DNA of 64,000 bases from positions 992,001 to 1,056,000 of the forward strand of contig NZ_CP087588.1 of assembly GCF_020985305.1 (NCBI RefSeq). The letters are read 5' to 3'. This DNA is from Croceicoccus sp. Ery15. GTDB taxonomy: Bacteria; Pseudomonadota; Alphaproteobacteria; Sphingomonadales; Sphingomonadaceae. The position numbers and the translations under genes are program-made. Position 1 is the stretch's first letter. Each line of letters opens with the position of its first letter. Shown here piece after piece: positions 19,774 through 28,401 of the stretch. Under the pieces are notes generated by a model. The model searched no databases. It worked only from the letters and a program-made list of their open reading frames with translations, and was not told the DNA's origin.

Positions 19774-20564
19774 TCGCGCGGCGCCTTTTCACCTTGCTTC
19801 ACGCGGTTCCAAAGCGAGTCCTGATCGCTCAGATCCAGCGCTGCAAAGTCCTGTCCGTCCTGTTTCGCCATGGCCTCCATTCCGGCGAAACGGCGTTCGA
19901 ATTTCGCATTGGCGGCCCGCAGGGCGTCTTCGGCAGGAATTCCGCTCTTCCGCAGCCAGTTCACCGCGGCAAAAAGCATGTCGCCGGCCTCTTCAAGCCG
20001 CTCCGCTTCGGTGGAGGCTTTTGTAAACTCGTCGATTTCCTCATGCAATTTGGCGGCGGCGCCGAGTTGATCGGGCCAATCGAAACCGACGCGCGCGGCG
20101 CGCTTTTGCAGCTTTTCCGCCCGTAACAAGGCGGGCAAGGCCAGCGCTACACCGTCCAAAGCGCCGGTCTGGGCCTTGGCGGCGCGCTCATCGGCTTTCA
20201 ACCGTTCCCAATTGGCGCGCACGGCTTGCGTTTCATTGGGTTCGTTGCCGGTGAAGATATGCGGATGCCGGCGTTCCATCTTGTCGGCAATTCCGGCTGC
20301 GACATCGTTAAAATCGAATGCGCCGCGTTCTTCGGCCATGCGGGCGTGGAAGACGACCTGAAGAAGCAGATCGCCAAGCTCGTCCTTCAATTCCGCCAGA
20401 TCGTCGCGTGCGATGGCATCGGCGACCTCATAGGCTTCCTCGATCGTATAGGGTGCGATCGAGGCGAAATCCTGCGCCAGATCCCATTCGCATCCGCCAT
20501 CGGGATTGCGCAATTGCGCCATGATGGCGAGGAGACGGTCAATAGGGGCAGTCTGCTGGCTCAT
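19770..20564 (-). CDS. mazG: Nucleoside triphosphate pyrophosphohydrolase MazG
   Basis: A 264-aa all-alpha NTP pyrophosphatase that removes non-canonical or excess NTPs. Two MazG repeats are present; the first has the metal-binding motif IEEAYEVADAI followed by ELKDELGDLLLQVVFHA, and the second has EEIDEFTKA and EEAGDMLFAAVNWLRK. The length fits full MazG. It lies 53 bases after the small membrane-protein gene of the upstream minus-strand operon, so it may be the last operon gene. Its end overlaps hflX by 4 bases. Confidence 0.94.
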   Translation of the reverse strand: MSQQTAPIDRLLAIMAQLRNPDGGCEWDLAQDFASIAPYTIEEAYEVADAIARDDLAELKDELGDLLLQVVFHARMAEERGAFDFNDVAAGIADKMERRHPHIFTGNEPNETQAVRANWERLKADERAAKAQTGALDGVALALPALLRAEKLQKRAARVGFDWPDQLGAAAKLHEEIDEFTKASTEAERLEEAGDMLFAAVNWLRKSGIPAEDALRAANAKFERRFAGMEAMAKQDGQDFAALDLSDQDSLWNRVKQGEKAPRD

Positions 20565-20617
20565 GGCAAAAATCCAAAAGAATGATAATCTATATTATGT
20601 AAAATAAATGCGGAGCG

Positions 20618-20788
20618 CTACGAAGTGATCAGCCCCATCACGAGCGTTGCGCCCAGAAAAATACCGATCCAGATCAGTACCATCTTGATGGTCGCCGACT
20701 TGCTTACCTGATGGCTGCGCCAGCTTGCGATCATCAGGACGAGCCAGCCCAGCAAGCTGATCAGCGAAACGATTGCCAGCGTGCTCAA
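20618..20788 (-). CDS. Small membrane protein (56 aa)
   Basis: This short frame starts at a TTG that overlaps the stop of the preceding MBL hydrolase gene by 4 bases (TTGA), which is the coupling pattern used throughout this operon. The predicted 56 residues form two hydrophobic helices (about 4-21 and 35-54) separated by a charged turn, ASWRSHQVSKSATIK. There is no recognisable domain. Such two-helix proteins at this position are plausible conserved sphingomonad membrane proteins, but function is unknown. Overlap, uninterrupted frame and hydrophobic pattern support it. Confidence 0.65.
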   Translation of the reverse strand: MSTLAIVSLISLLGWLVLMIASWRSHQVSKSATIKMVLIWIGIFLGATLVMGLITS

Positions 20789-21552
20789 AGTTCGACCTCC
20801 ATCCCGTCATATCCAACTTCGACATGTGGCGGCACTTCATTGCAGAGCGTGCGATAATCCATGCTTTTGTCGAGATGCGTAAGGATCGTCCGGTCCGCAC
20901 CGACTGCGTTCGACAGTTCCAGCGCCATGCCAAGATGCGCATGGGTTGGATGCGGTTCACGACGCAGGCAGTCCACCACCAGCAAATCGCATCCACGCAT
21001 CAGCGAGACCATATCATGAGTAATCTCACTGAAATCCGTAGCATAAACAATTGAACTATTGGTACTTTCGAATCGAAACGCTGTGCTCTTTACCGGCCCG
21101 TGTGGCATCTCGCACCATCCGACCGACAGACCGCAAATCATCTTGAGCCTGTTCAGAGGTTCAAGATTTACAATCGTCGGATAACCGAATTGTCCCGAAA
21201 ATACATAATCGAACCGTCGCCGTAACCGCTGTACCGTCACCTCACTCGCAAAACCGGCGATCGGCCCGCCACGCCCGTATCTCAACACCCGCAGATCGTC
21301 GATCCCGTGACAGTGATCCGCATGGTCATGCGTCCAGAACACGGCGTCGATCTTGTCGATGCCGTTCGACAGCATCTGCTGACGCAAATCGGGAGAGGTA
21401 TCGACCAGTATCCGCTGGCCTTCGTCGTTCTCGATGCAGATCGAGACACGGCTGCGGCGGTTGCGCGGTTCGCCCGGATCGCAGTCGCCCCAATCATTGC
21501 CGACGCGTGGAACTCCGGTCGACGTGCCCGAACCCAAAATCGTCAGCTTCAC
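20785..21552 (-). CDS. MBL-fold metallohydrolase (PhnP-like)
   Basis: A 255-aa metallo-beta-lactamase-fold protein. It begins with MKLTILGSGTSTGVPR, has the zinc motif THDHADHCHG, and later ATDFSE and LTHLDKSMDY with further metal histidines. The group includes phosphodiesterases such as PhnP and tRNase Z-like enzymes. The neighbouring tatD and metG show the common TatD-MBL pairing of alphaproteobacteria, not a phosphonate operon, so the substrate is unknown. Its start overlaps the tatD stop by 4 bases. Confidence 0.88.
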   Translation of the reverse strand: MKLTILGSGTSTGVPRVGNDWGDCDPGEPRNRRSRVSICIENDEGQRILVDTSPDLRQQMLSNGIDKIDAVFWTHDHADHCHGIDDLRVLRYGRGGPIAGFASEVTVQRLRRRFDYVFSGQFGYPTIVNLEPLNRLKMICGLSVGWCEMPHGPVKSTAFRFESTNSSIVYATDFSEITHDMVSLMRGCDLLVVDCLRREPHPTHAHLGMALELSNAVGADRTILTHLDKSMDYRTLCNEVPPHVEVGYDGMEVEL

Positions 21553-22325
21553 AAGGCCGCCTTGGTAAACAGGCGCCGGAAATTCGCCGTCGTACTATCT
21601 GTCAGCGCGGACAGTTCCTCGCCTCGCAGATCGGCCACGAATTGCGCCGTATCGGCCACGAAAGCGGGTTCGCATGTCTTGCCGCGATGTGGGACCGGAG
21701 CAAGGAACGGTGCGTCGGTTTCGACCAGCAGGCGATCAGCGGGAATTTCGCGTACGGTGTCCTGCAGATCTTTGGCATTCTTGAATGTTACGATGCCCGA
21801 AATCGAGATCGTAAGCCCCAGTTCCAGCACGGCCTTTCCAAAGGCGTCCGACGCGGTGAAGCAATGGATCAGTGCGGGAAAGCCCCCCTTCCCCATCTCC
21901 TCACGCAAGATGGCCAGCGTGTCATCCTCAGCATCGCGGGTATGGATGATCAGCGGCAGTCCCATTTTACGTGACACGGCGATGTGCATCCGGAACAGAT
22001 CGCGCTGCGCATCGCGGTCGGAATGGTCGTAGTAATAATCGAGACCGGTCTCACCGATGGCAATCACCCGCTCATGCTCGCTGGCGGCGAGAAGCTCGGC
22101 ATAGCCCAGATCCTTGTGCTGGTCAGCCTCGTGTGGGTGAATGCCGATGCTGGCCCACACGTCGCTTTCCCGCTCTGCGGTGCCGACGACATCGCCCCAT
22201 TCGCTCTGCCGCGTGGAGATGTTGAGGAATCCGCCGATCCCGCGCGCACGGGCGGTGTCCAGCACGTCGCCCTGGCGTTCGATCAACCCCTTGTAATTGA
22301 GATGGCAGTGGGAATCGATCAGCAT
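21549..22325 (-). CDS. tatD: TatD family metal-dependent deoxyribonuclease
   Basis: A 258-aa TIM-barrel hydrolase. Metal ligands are visible in MLIDSHCHLN, IGETGLDYYYDHSD, IHTRDAEDD and ETDAPFLAP. TatD enzymes are 3'-5' exonucleases acting in DNA repair or turnover. The gene abuts metG (a shared base at 22,325) and overlaps the MBL gene, a well-known metG-tatD arrangement. Length is standard. Confidence 0.93.
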   Translation of the reverse strand: MLIDSHCHLNYKGLIERQGDVLDTARARGIGGFLNISTRQSEWGDVVGTAERESDVWASIGIHPHEADQHKDLGYAELLAASEHERVIAIGETGLDYYYDHSDRDAQRDLFRMHIAVSRKMGLPLIIHTRDAEDDTLAILREEMGKGGFPALIHCFTASDAFGKAVLELGLTISISGIVTFKNAKDLQDTVREIPADRLLVETDAPFLAPVPHRGKTCEPAFVADTAQFVADLRGEELSALTDSTTANFRRLFTKAAL

Positions 22326-23890
22326 TACGCCGCGCCCTCGGTCTCAGGCATTTCGAGGCGCGGGAACACGCCCGTTGGCTTGTCGACCTTGAACCCGCTG
22401 GCGATCAGCGCCGCGAACCAGCCGGCATCGCCCAGCGCGGCATAATCGCGCGTGTCACCGGCAATCCCCATCTGGTCGAGCAGGCGGTCGATCGAACCCG
22501 GCACCACCGGACGCACCGCAATCGCCAGATCGCGCACGCAGCGGAACAGCACGTTGAGCACGGCCTTCATCCGCTCCGGATCGCTTTTGCGCAGCGCCCA
22601 GGGCGCCATTTCATCGACATAGGCGTTGCACGCAAAGACACCGCGCATCCATGCCTCCAGCCCCTCGCTGAATGCCAATTTGGCGAATCCGGCGCGCAGC
22701 CCGCTGACCGCATCCGCGACGGCGGACATCAATTCCGCGTCGGCTGCGTCTTCCGGCAATCCCGCTGTAAGTTCTCCATCCAGATTTTTGAAAATCATGG
22801 ACAAAGTGCGCTGCGCCAGATTGCCGAAACTATTGGCAAGTTCCGCATTCGACCGTGTGACGATGGCGTCGGGAGAATAGCTGCCGTCCTGACCAAAGGC
22901 GATTTCGCGCATCAGGAAATAACGCAGCGGATCGACACCGAACTGTTCGACCAGCCCCACCGGATCGGTGACATTGCCCAGCGACTTGGATTCCTTTTGC
23001 CCGCGATTGAGCAGGAAGCCATGGCCGAAAACCTGCCGGGGCACGGGCAAGCCAGCGCTCATCAGGAATGCGGGCCAGTAAACCGCATGAAACCGCACGA
23101 TATCCTTACCGATCAAGTGCAAATCGGCGGGCCAGAACTTGGCAAAATCGTCAGTCTTGTCGGGATAACCGAGACCGGTGAGATAGTTCGTCAGCGCGTC
23201 CACCCACACATACATCACGTGATCGTCGGCACCCGGCACTTTCACGCCCCAGTCGAAACTGGTGCGCGATACCGAAAGGTCGCGCAAACCGCCCTCGACG
23301 AAACGCATAACCTCGTTCCGTCGGCTGTCGGGCTGGATAAACTCGGGATTGTCGCGATAGAGCGCCAGCAGCGGCTCGGCATATTTTGACAGGCGGAAGA
23401 ACCAGCTTTCCTCGACTGTCCATTCGACGGGCGTCCCTTGCGGGGACAGCTTTTCACCCCCCTCGCCTTCGGTCAGTTCGCTCTCGTCGTAATAGGCCTC
23501 GTCCCGGATCGAATACCATCCTTCGTAACGGTCGAGATAAAGGTCGCCATTGGCCTCCATCGCCTTCCACAGAGCCTGCGTGGCCGCGTGATGGCGGTCT
23601 TCCGTAGTCCGGATGAAGTTGTCGTACTCGATTTCAAGAAGGTCGAACAAATTTCTGAAATGCGCTGACATTTCATCACAAAGATCACGGGGGGAAACCC
23701 CGAGTTCGCGTGCCTTTTGCGCCATCTTCAGGCCATGCTCGTCGGTGCCGGTCTGGAACCGCACCTCGCGCCCCGATGCCCGCTGGAACCGGGCGATCAC
23801 ATCGGCGGCAATGGTTTCATAAGCGTGGCCGATATGCGGCTTGCCATTCGGATAATGGATGGCGGTGGTGATATAATAAGGATCGGCCAT
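22325..23890 (-). CDS. metG: Methionyl-tRNA synthetase
   Basis: A 521-aa class I synthetase that charges tRNA-Met. The ATP-binding HIGH motif lies in GKPHIGHAYE near the N-terminus. The KMSKS loop is read as KESKS in GQKESKSLGN. The protein is the short alphaproteobacterial type without the C-terminal dimerisation domain. I start it at the ATG (23,890) with AGGGG just upstream, which gives the usual family N-terminus (MADPYYITTAIHYPNG). An upstream GTG at 23,932 would add 14 residues. It lies between holB and tatD in the operon. Confidence 0.95.
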   Translation of the reverse strand: MADPYYITTAIHYPNGKPHIGHAYETIAADVIARFQRASGREVRFQTGTDEHGLKMAQKARELGVSPRDLCDEMSAHFRNLFDLLEIEYDNFIRTTEDRHHAATQALWKAMEANGDLYLDRYEGWYSIRDEAYYDESELTEGEGGEKLSPQGTPVEWTVEESWFFRLSKYAEPLLALYRDNPEFIQPDSRRNEVMRFVEGGLRDLSVSRTSFDWGVKVPGADDHVMYVWVDALTNYLTGLGYPDKTDDFAKFWPADLHLIGKDIVRFHAVYWPAFLMSAGLPVPRQVFGHGFLLNRGQKESKSLGNVTDPVGLVEQFGVDPLRYFLMREIAFGQDGSYSPDAIVTRSNAELANSFGNLAQRTLSMIFKNLDGELTAGLPEDAADAELMSAVADAVSGLRAGFAKLAFSEGLEAWMRGVFACNAYVDEMAPWALRKSDPERMKAVLNVLFRCVRDLAIAVRPVVPGSIDRLLDQMGIAGDTRDYAALGDAGWFAALIASGFKVDKPTGVFPRLEMPETEGAA

Positions 23891-23958
23891 CAGGCCCCTG
23901 ACTTTCTGAACTGGATTGGCTTGATCGGCCACGCGCTATGCGAGGCCCGTGATTTGCG

Positions 23959-24915
23959 CTAACCCTTAGGTGCCGCAGCCCCTGCCAGCAACCCGCCAAT
24001 TTCGACCACGGTCAGTCCGGGATCGAAATTCGCATAGGGTATTTCCGCCCCAAGCCGGACCAGCCGGTCATGCGTGTCGATCAGCCGCATCTGATGCGCT
24101 CGCGGGGCATGCCGTGCCTGTTCGGCACAAATCTCGCGCGCCAACCTGACGCTGGCGAGCAGCCGTTCGCGGTCGGGCCGCGCACCAATGGCTGCCGCGA
24201 GCGCACCGCGACGCGTAAAATCGGGATCACCCTGACGCATGATGGCGCGCAATTCGCGCGCAATTGGCGCCAGTTCGTCCTCGATAAACGCCAGCGCCGC
24301 ACCGGGGGAGCCCTGTGCCGCATCGATCGCCGCCTGTCGCAATTCAGCGGGTGCATCGGGTTTCTGTTCGGCAAGAACCTGCGCCAGCCGTTCGTCGCTC
24401 AACGCATGGAACCGCAGCTGGCGACAGCGCGAACGCACGGTCGGCAGCAAGCCGCCCGGGCGGTGCGCGACCAGCAGGAAAAAACAGCCTGCTGGGGGCT
24501 CCTCAAGGCTTTTCAGCAAGGCGTTGACGGCCGATTTTTCAAGATCGTCGGCGGAATCGATGATGATCGCGCGTCGTGCACCCAAGGTCGGCCGTGTCGT
24601 CAGGCGCCGCTGCATCGCACGGATCTGGTCGACGCTGATGTTCCGCTTGCGGTTGAAGGGCTTGCCTTCCTCACGCTTCTTTTCGTCGTCGCTGGTCGCC
24701 GGTGGACGTTCCAGCAGCATGATATCGGGATGCGCCAGCGCTTCGGGCTGGGGCACGCCCTCTTCGGCCACCAGCTCCGCTGCCGCCGCAAGTGCGAACC
24801 CCGCCTTGCCCAGACCGCGCCCGCCCGCCAGCAGCCATGCATGATGCATACGCTGCCCCTGCATGGCCGAACGCCAGCTGGCCCAGGCCTCATCATGTCC
24901 GATCAGGACCGTCAT
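23959..24915 (-). CDS. holB: DNA polymerase III subunit delta'
   Basis: A 318-aa AAA+ clamp-loader subunit. It starts with MTVLIGHDEAWASWRSAM and has LLAGGRGLGKAGFALAAA (degenerate P-loop), RAIIIDSADDLEKSAVNALLKSLEEPP (Walker B/sensor region) and RSRCRQL. The insertion with ERPPATSDDEKKREEGKPF and the position directly after tmk are typical of alphaproteobacterial delta'. Its start overlaps the tmk stop by 4 bases. Confidence 0.92.
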   Translation of the reverse strand: MTVLIGHDEAWASWRSAMQGQRMHHAWLLAGGRGLGKAGFALAAAAELVAEEGVPQPEALAHPDIMLLERPPATSDDEKKREEGKPFNRKRNISVDQIRAMQRRLTTRPTLGARRAIIIDSADDLEKSAVNALLKSLEEPPAGCFFLLVAHRPGGLLPTVRSRCRQLRFHALSDERLAQVLAEQKPDAPAELRQAAIDAAQGSPGAALAFIEDELAPIARELRAIMRQGDPDFTRRGALAAAIGARPDRERLLASVRLAREICAEQARHAPRAHQMRLIDTHDRLVRLGAEIPYANFDPGLTVVEIGGLLAGAAAPKG

Positions 24916-25556
24916 GGCGCATCCAGCAGGGGTGTCAGCGCCGCCATGATCCGCGCGTGCACATCCTGCGCGCTGCCAGTGCCGGCGATCCGCGCGAAGC
25001 GGTCGGGCGATTGGTCTGCCAGCAAGGCAAAGCGGTCGCGCACCGCCGAATGGTAATCTGCATGCTTTCCGCCGATCCGGTCCGCCGCATCGCCGTCGCG
25101 CGCGCGCGCGCGAAGGGCGGCTTCACCGGCATGCAATTCGATCAGAATGGTCAGATCGGGCAGCAATCCGCCGCTGCCAATCCGGTGGAGCGTCAGCACA
25201 TCGGCATCGCCAATACCGCCTGCCCCGCCCTGATAGGCGCGACTGGAATCCACGAAGCGGTCGCAGATGACCCATTTGCCTGCCGCCAGCGCAGGCTCGA
25301 TCAGATGTTCGACATGGTCGCTGCGCGCGGCGGCAAACAACAACGCTTCTGATTTGGGACCCCAGTCATAGGCGGGATCGAGCAGCAGGGCGCGCAATGC
25401 TTCTGCCCCCGCCGTGCCGCCCGGTTCGCGGGTGATGACAATGTCGAGGCCCCGCGCTTGCAATGCCTCGGCCAGCAGACGCGCCTGCGTCGATTTGCCC
25501 GCGCCCTCGCCTCCTTCAAAGGCGATGAACCGGCCGCGGGCTTTCCCTGCGGTCAC
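24912..25556 (-). CDS. tmk: Thymidylate kinase
   Basis: A 214-aa kinase converting dTMP to dTDP. It has the P-loop FEGGEGAGKST, the DRX motif in CDRFVDSSRAYQGG, and TREPGGTAGAE for the nucleotide-monophosphate site. The tmk-holB-metG-tatD order is conserved in alphaproteobacteria and links nucleotide supply with replication. Both ends overlap neighbours by 4 bases. Confidence 0.96.
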   Translation of the reverse strand: MTAGKARGRFIAFEGGEGAGKSTQARLLAEALQARGLDIVITREPGGTAGAEALRALLLDPAYDWGPKSEALLFAAARSDHVEHLIEPALAAGKWVICDRFVDSSRAYQGGAGGIGDADVLTLHRIGSGGLLPDLTILIELHAGEAALRARARDGDAADRIGGKHADYHSAVRDRFALLADQSPDRFARIAGTGSAQDVHARIMAALTPLLDAP

Positions 25557-26755
25557 CCGAAAATTCCCAGCAGGCCGTTACGCAGCCGTTGCAGTGCATT
25601 GGCCTCTGCCACGTCTTCGGTGGCGACCAGATCGAAACGGGCGATCTCTCCGCCTTCGCGCGTAACCTGCAATTCGCCCACGCGCTGCCCTTTGCGGATG
25701 GGTGCGGCGACCGGCCCCTGATAACGCATGATAACACTCGCGTCCGTTCTGGCACCATGGGGGACGGAGAGATTGACAGCCTGTGCCGCGGCCACCGGCA
25801 CATGGCGCATCGAACCGCCCTGCACCGCCACTTCGCCTACGGGTTGGCCCTTGCCGTAAATGGTCTGCGCGTCCCAGGCGGCAAAGCCCCATTCGATGAA
25901 ATCGCGCGCCACCTGTTTGCGCAAACGGCTCGATTCCGCGCCGCCCAGCACCATGATCAGGCGGCGGCCATCGCGCTCTGCCGACCCGACGAAGCCGTAG
26001 CCCGCCTCGTTCGTGAAGCCGGTCTTCAACCCGTCCGCCCCCTCGACATAGCCAAGGATCGGGTTGCGGTTGTTCTGGGTGATATTGTTGTAGCTGAATG
26101 TGGGCAGCGCGAAATAGCGGCGATAGAGGTCGCCATGCTCTGTCAGCAATGCGCGTGTCAGCGTCGCCAGATCGCGCGCGCTGGTATAGGTGCGCCCTTC
26201 GTCCATCCACCCGTTGGGCGTGTTGAAATGGCTGTCCTTCATGCCAAGCTTTTCGGCATTGGCATTCATCAGCGCGGTCCAGCCCTCGACACTTCCTGCG
26301 GCCCCTTCGGCAAGGATCACACAGCCGTCATTGGCCGAAACCGTGAGGATCGCTTTTAACAGCGTATCGACCGATAGCGACGTATTGGCCACCGAATACA
26401 TGGTGGAGCCCTTCCCGCTCCATTCGCGTGCCGTTCGGGCCGATACCGGCAGGCGCTGGCCTGCCGTCAACCGCCCCTCTTCCAGCAATTCGAACGCGGT
26501 ATACACCGTCATCAGCTTGGTCAGCGATGCGGGGATGAAGCGGCGGTCGGCATCCTTGGCATAGAACGGTACACCCGCATTGGCATCCATGATCAGCGCG
26601 ACGGGCACATTCTGGATCGGCGGCTTCGCGGGATCGGGATGCTGTATCGAAGCGGCGGTTGCGGGCTTTTGCTGGGCCGCAGGCAAGGCGGGCACCAGCG
26701 CAAGCGTCAATGCCGCCGTCACGCCCGAAAGGCGTTTTGCCGAGAGAATTTCCAT
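25553..26755 (-). CDS. D-alanyl-D-alanine carboxypeptidase (DacA/DacC-type PBP)
   Basis: A 400-aa periplasmic penicillin-binding protein that trims the terminal D-Ala of peptidoglycan pentapeptides. It has a signal peptide (about 1-28), the SxxK motif in FIPASLTKLMT, the SxN motif in VSANDG, the KTG motif in DGLKTGFT, and a C-terminal beta-rich PBP5_C domain. GGAG eight bases before the ATG at 26,755 sets the start. It overlaps tmk by 4 bases, and a lytic transglycosylase gene lies 42 bases upstream, so cell-wall and replication genes share an operon. Confidence 0.93.
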   Translation of the reverse strand: MEILSAKRLSGVTAALTLALVPALPAAQQKPATAASIQHPDPAKPPIQNVPVALIMDANAGVPFYAKDADRRFIPASLTKLMTVYTAFELLEEGRLTAGQRLPVSARTAREWSGKGSTMYSVANTSLSVDTLLKAILTVSANDGCVILAEGAAGSVEGWTALMNANAEKLGMKDSHFNTPNGWMDEGRTYTSARDLATLTRALLTEHGDLYRRYFALPTFSYNNITQNNRNPILGYVEGADGLKTGFTNEAGYGFVGSAERDGRRLIMVLGGAESSRLRKQVARDFIEWGFAAWDAQTIYGKGQPVGEVAVQGGSMRHVPVAAAQAVNLSVPHGARTDASVIMRYQGPVAAPIRKGQRVGELQVTREGGEIARFDLVATEDVAEANALQRLRNGLLGIFG

Positions 26756-26797
26756 GTCTGCTCCTGCGGGCACATGCGCCCCGGGCCCTGACAGGCC

Positions 26798-27826
26798 CTA
26801 ATGGATGGCGTCTGCCAGCAGACCTACCGAAAGCGCGTAATAGTTGGAACAGTTATAGTCCAATATCACCCGATAGTTGCTGGTAAGCAGATAGGCCGTC
26901 GCCCCCGGTCCGTCGGGTTCGAACAGAAAGGCGAATGTGTCGTCCGCGATCATTCCCTGCGGCCTGATGCCCAGCGCCTTCCATTCGGCCACGGTCTTCC
27001 ACTGGCCATGGCGTTCGAACACGCGCTCGCACCGTGGCGCATTCAAACGGCTTACATTGGCCGAACGGTTGAAATTGCCGGGGACATAGGCGGGCACGCC
27101 CCATGGCTCGCCGCGACGCCAGCCAGCCTGAACAAAATAATTTGCGATAGAGGCCAGCGTGTCGGCACGGCTGTTCCAGATGTCGCGCGTGCCGTTATTG
27201 TCGCCATCCTGCGCCACGCGCAGCCAGACGCTGGGCAGGAATTGCGGATTGCCGATGGCCCCTGCCCAGCTGCCCGTCAATTGCTGGCGCGTGACCCCGC
27301 GGTCGATCATTTTCAGCGCGGCGATCAGCTCGCTTTCGAACAGGTCGCGGCGGCGACCTTCATAGGCCAGCGTCGCCAGCGACCGGATCGTGTCGAACGT
27401 GCCGGTATAGCTGCCGTAATTGGTTTCATGCCCCCAGATCGCGATCAGGATTTCTCCCGGAACGCCATAGCGCTGTTCGATCGACGGGATCAGCGATGCG
27501 CTGGCGGCATAGGTTCGCTGCCCGCCGCTGATGCGCGCGGCATCCACATGCCGTTCGCGATAGGGCGCGAATGGCGGATAGGACGATCCCGGCGGATCGG
27601 GTGCCTGCGGCCGGTCCAGTTCCACGACGCGGGTATTGATGGTCAGGCCGGTCAGCCCCTGCCGAATCGCGCGGTCCGAAACCCCCTCGGCGCGGGCCTT
27701 GTTGGCGACCTGCGCCAGATAGGCCTCGAACCCCGCCTGCGTATAGACTTGTGCCGAAGCGGCGGGCGCAAGGGCAAATGCGGCAAAGGCGGTCAGACCG
27801 GCGAAAAGGCGCGAGAAAATCGTCAT
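26798..27826 (-). CDS. Lytic murein transglycosylase (MltB-like)
   Basis: A 342-aa exported transglycosylase that cleaves peptidoglycan glycan strands to 1,6-anhydro products. The signal peptide is MTIFSRLFAGLTAFAAFA...ASA. The catalytic Glu lies in IAIWGHETNYGSYTG, followed by ATLAYEGRRRDLFESELIAAL and GAIGNPQFLPS, all MltB/family 3 signatures. GAGAGG five bases before the ATG at 27,826 supports this start; longer in-frame starts lack a signal peptide at the N-terminus. The C-terminus ends shortly after a YALSVGLLADAI segment without a separate binding domain. Confidence 0.92.
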   Translation of the reverse strand: MTIFSRLFAGLTAFAAFALAPAASAQVYTQAGFEAYLAQVANKARAEGVSDRAIRQGLTGLTINTRVVELDRPQAPDPPGSSYPPFAPYRERHVDAARISGGQRTYAASASLIPSIEQRYGVPGEILIAIWGHETNYGSYTGTFDTIRSLATLAYEGRRRDLFESELIAALKMIDRGVTRQQLTGSWAGAIGNPQFLPSVWLRVAQDGDNNGTRDIWNSRADTLASIANYFVQAGWRRGEPWGVPAYVPGNFNRSANVSRLNAPRCERVFERHGQWKTVAEWKALGIRPQGMIADDTFAFLFEPDGPGATAYLLTSNYRVILDYNCSNYYALSVGLLADAIH

Positions 27827-27971
27827 ATCGCCTCTCATGGCATAGGCTTGGGCGCGTGTGAATTGCCTCTGTCGGTGGATGCGGCAAAGCGACGCCCGCC
27901 TATGCCGCATCGCACGGTTCAATCACATAGGTGACAAGCGCGCAAGAAGCCGCTAGCGGCGTTTCGCGTAA

Positions 27972-28061
27972 GGACAGGTGGCCGAGTGGTTTAAGGCAGC
28001 GGTCTTGAAAACCGCCGTGGGTTCACGCTCACCGTGGGTTCGAATCCCACCCTGTCCGCCA
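27972..28061 (+). tRNA. tRNA-Ser (anticodon UGA)
   Basis: The acceptor stem GGACAGG pairs with CCTGTCC and the 3' CCA is encoded. The D-arm is GCCGAGTGGTTTAAGGC. The anticodon loop CTTGAAA gives TGA at 28,006-28,008. A long class II variable arm (GTGGGTTCACGCTCAC) and the T-loop GGTTCGAATCC follow. The long variable arm and discriminator G fit serine. Confidence 0.97.
28043..28061 (+). repeat. tRNA-Ser 3' end, copy 1 of a 19-bp direct repeat
   Basis: AATCCCACCCTGTCCGCCA, the 3' end of the functional tRNA-Ser, recurs exactly at 28,159-28,177. This is the geometry of an attachment site left by site-specific integration or of partial tRNA duplication. Confidence 0.75.
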
Positions 28062-28158
28062 TCGGTGCCCGCCTCGGGCGGGTGGGATGGCGGATACTGG
28101 TGCGGTGGACGGAGCCTCCGGGTTCGGAGCCGCAGCGCAGCGTAGGCGTGCGAAGCAC

Positions 28159-28177
28159 AATCCCACCCTGTCCGCCA
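28159..28177 (+). repeat. tRNA-Ser 3' end, copy 2 of a 19-bp direct repeat
   Basis: This is an exact second copy of the 3' terminal 19 bases of the tRNA, including the CCA, 116 bases downstream. A GGGTTCG, identical to the 5' half of the T-arm, lies 32 bases before it. The fragment therefore looks like a tRNA T-arm interrupted by a GC-rich 32-base insertion. It has no complete tRNA fold. Confidence 0.7.
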
Positions 28178-28183
28178 GAACCC

Positions 28184-28312
28184 TCAGTAAAACGCCAGAA
28201 ACAGACCGAATGCCGCGATGGCCGCACCGATATAGCGTGCGACGGGCATATGCGTCGTCGCACCCCAAATCGAGCCGATACACAACAGTGCGAATCCGAT
28301 CAGTGAAAGCAT
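28184..28312 (-). CDS. Small hydrophobic protein (42 aa)
   Basis: An ATG frame of 42 codons encodes an almost wholly hydrophobic peptide: MLSLIGFALLCIGSIWGA, a short turn with THMPVARY, then IGAAIAAFGLFLAF. This fits two short membrane helices. No clear ribosome site precedes it and no domain is recognised. It lies in the 340 bases between tRNA-Ser and fumC; the rest of that gap holds only the tRNA-end repeat. Coding status is uncertain. Confidence 0.4.
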   Translation of the reverse strand: MLSLIGFALLCIGSIWGATTHMPVARYIGAAIAAFGLFLAFY

Positions 28313-28401
28313 GGTGCAATTATCGCTTCGAATTGGCCTGATGGCGAATTCGAAATGACTTGAAGAATCGCGTGTAGAGCAACCGGATTCGCCAGACCGG
28401 A

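Noticed and set aside
26801..27934. 377-codon plus-strand open frame
   Set aside because: Antisense to the lytic transglycosylase gene, which has a signal peptide and catalytic motifs.
28062..28158. Second complete tRNA gene after tRNA-Ser
   Set aside because: Only the 3' 19 bases and half a T-arm are repeated; no acceptor 5' strand, D-arm or anticodon arm can be folded.
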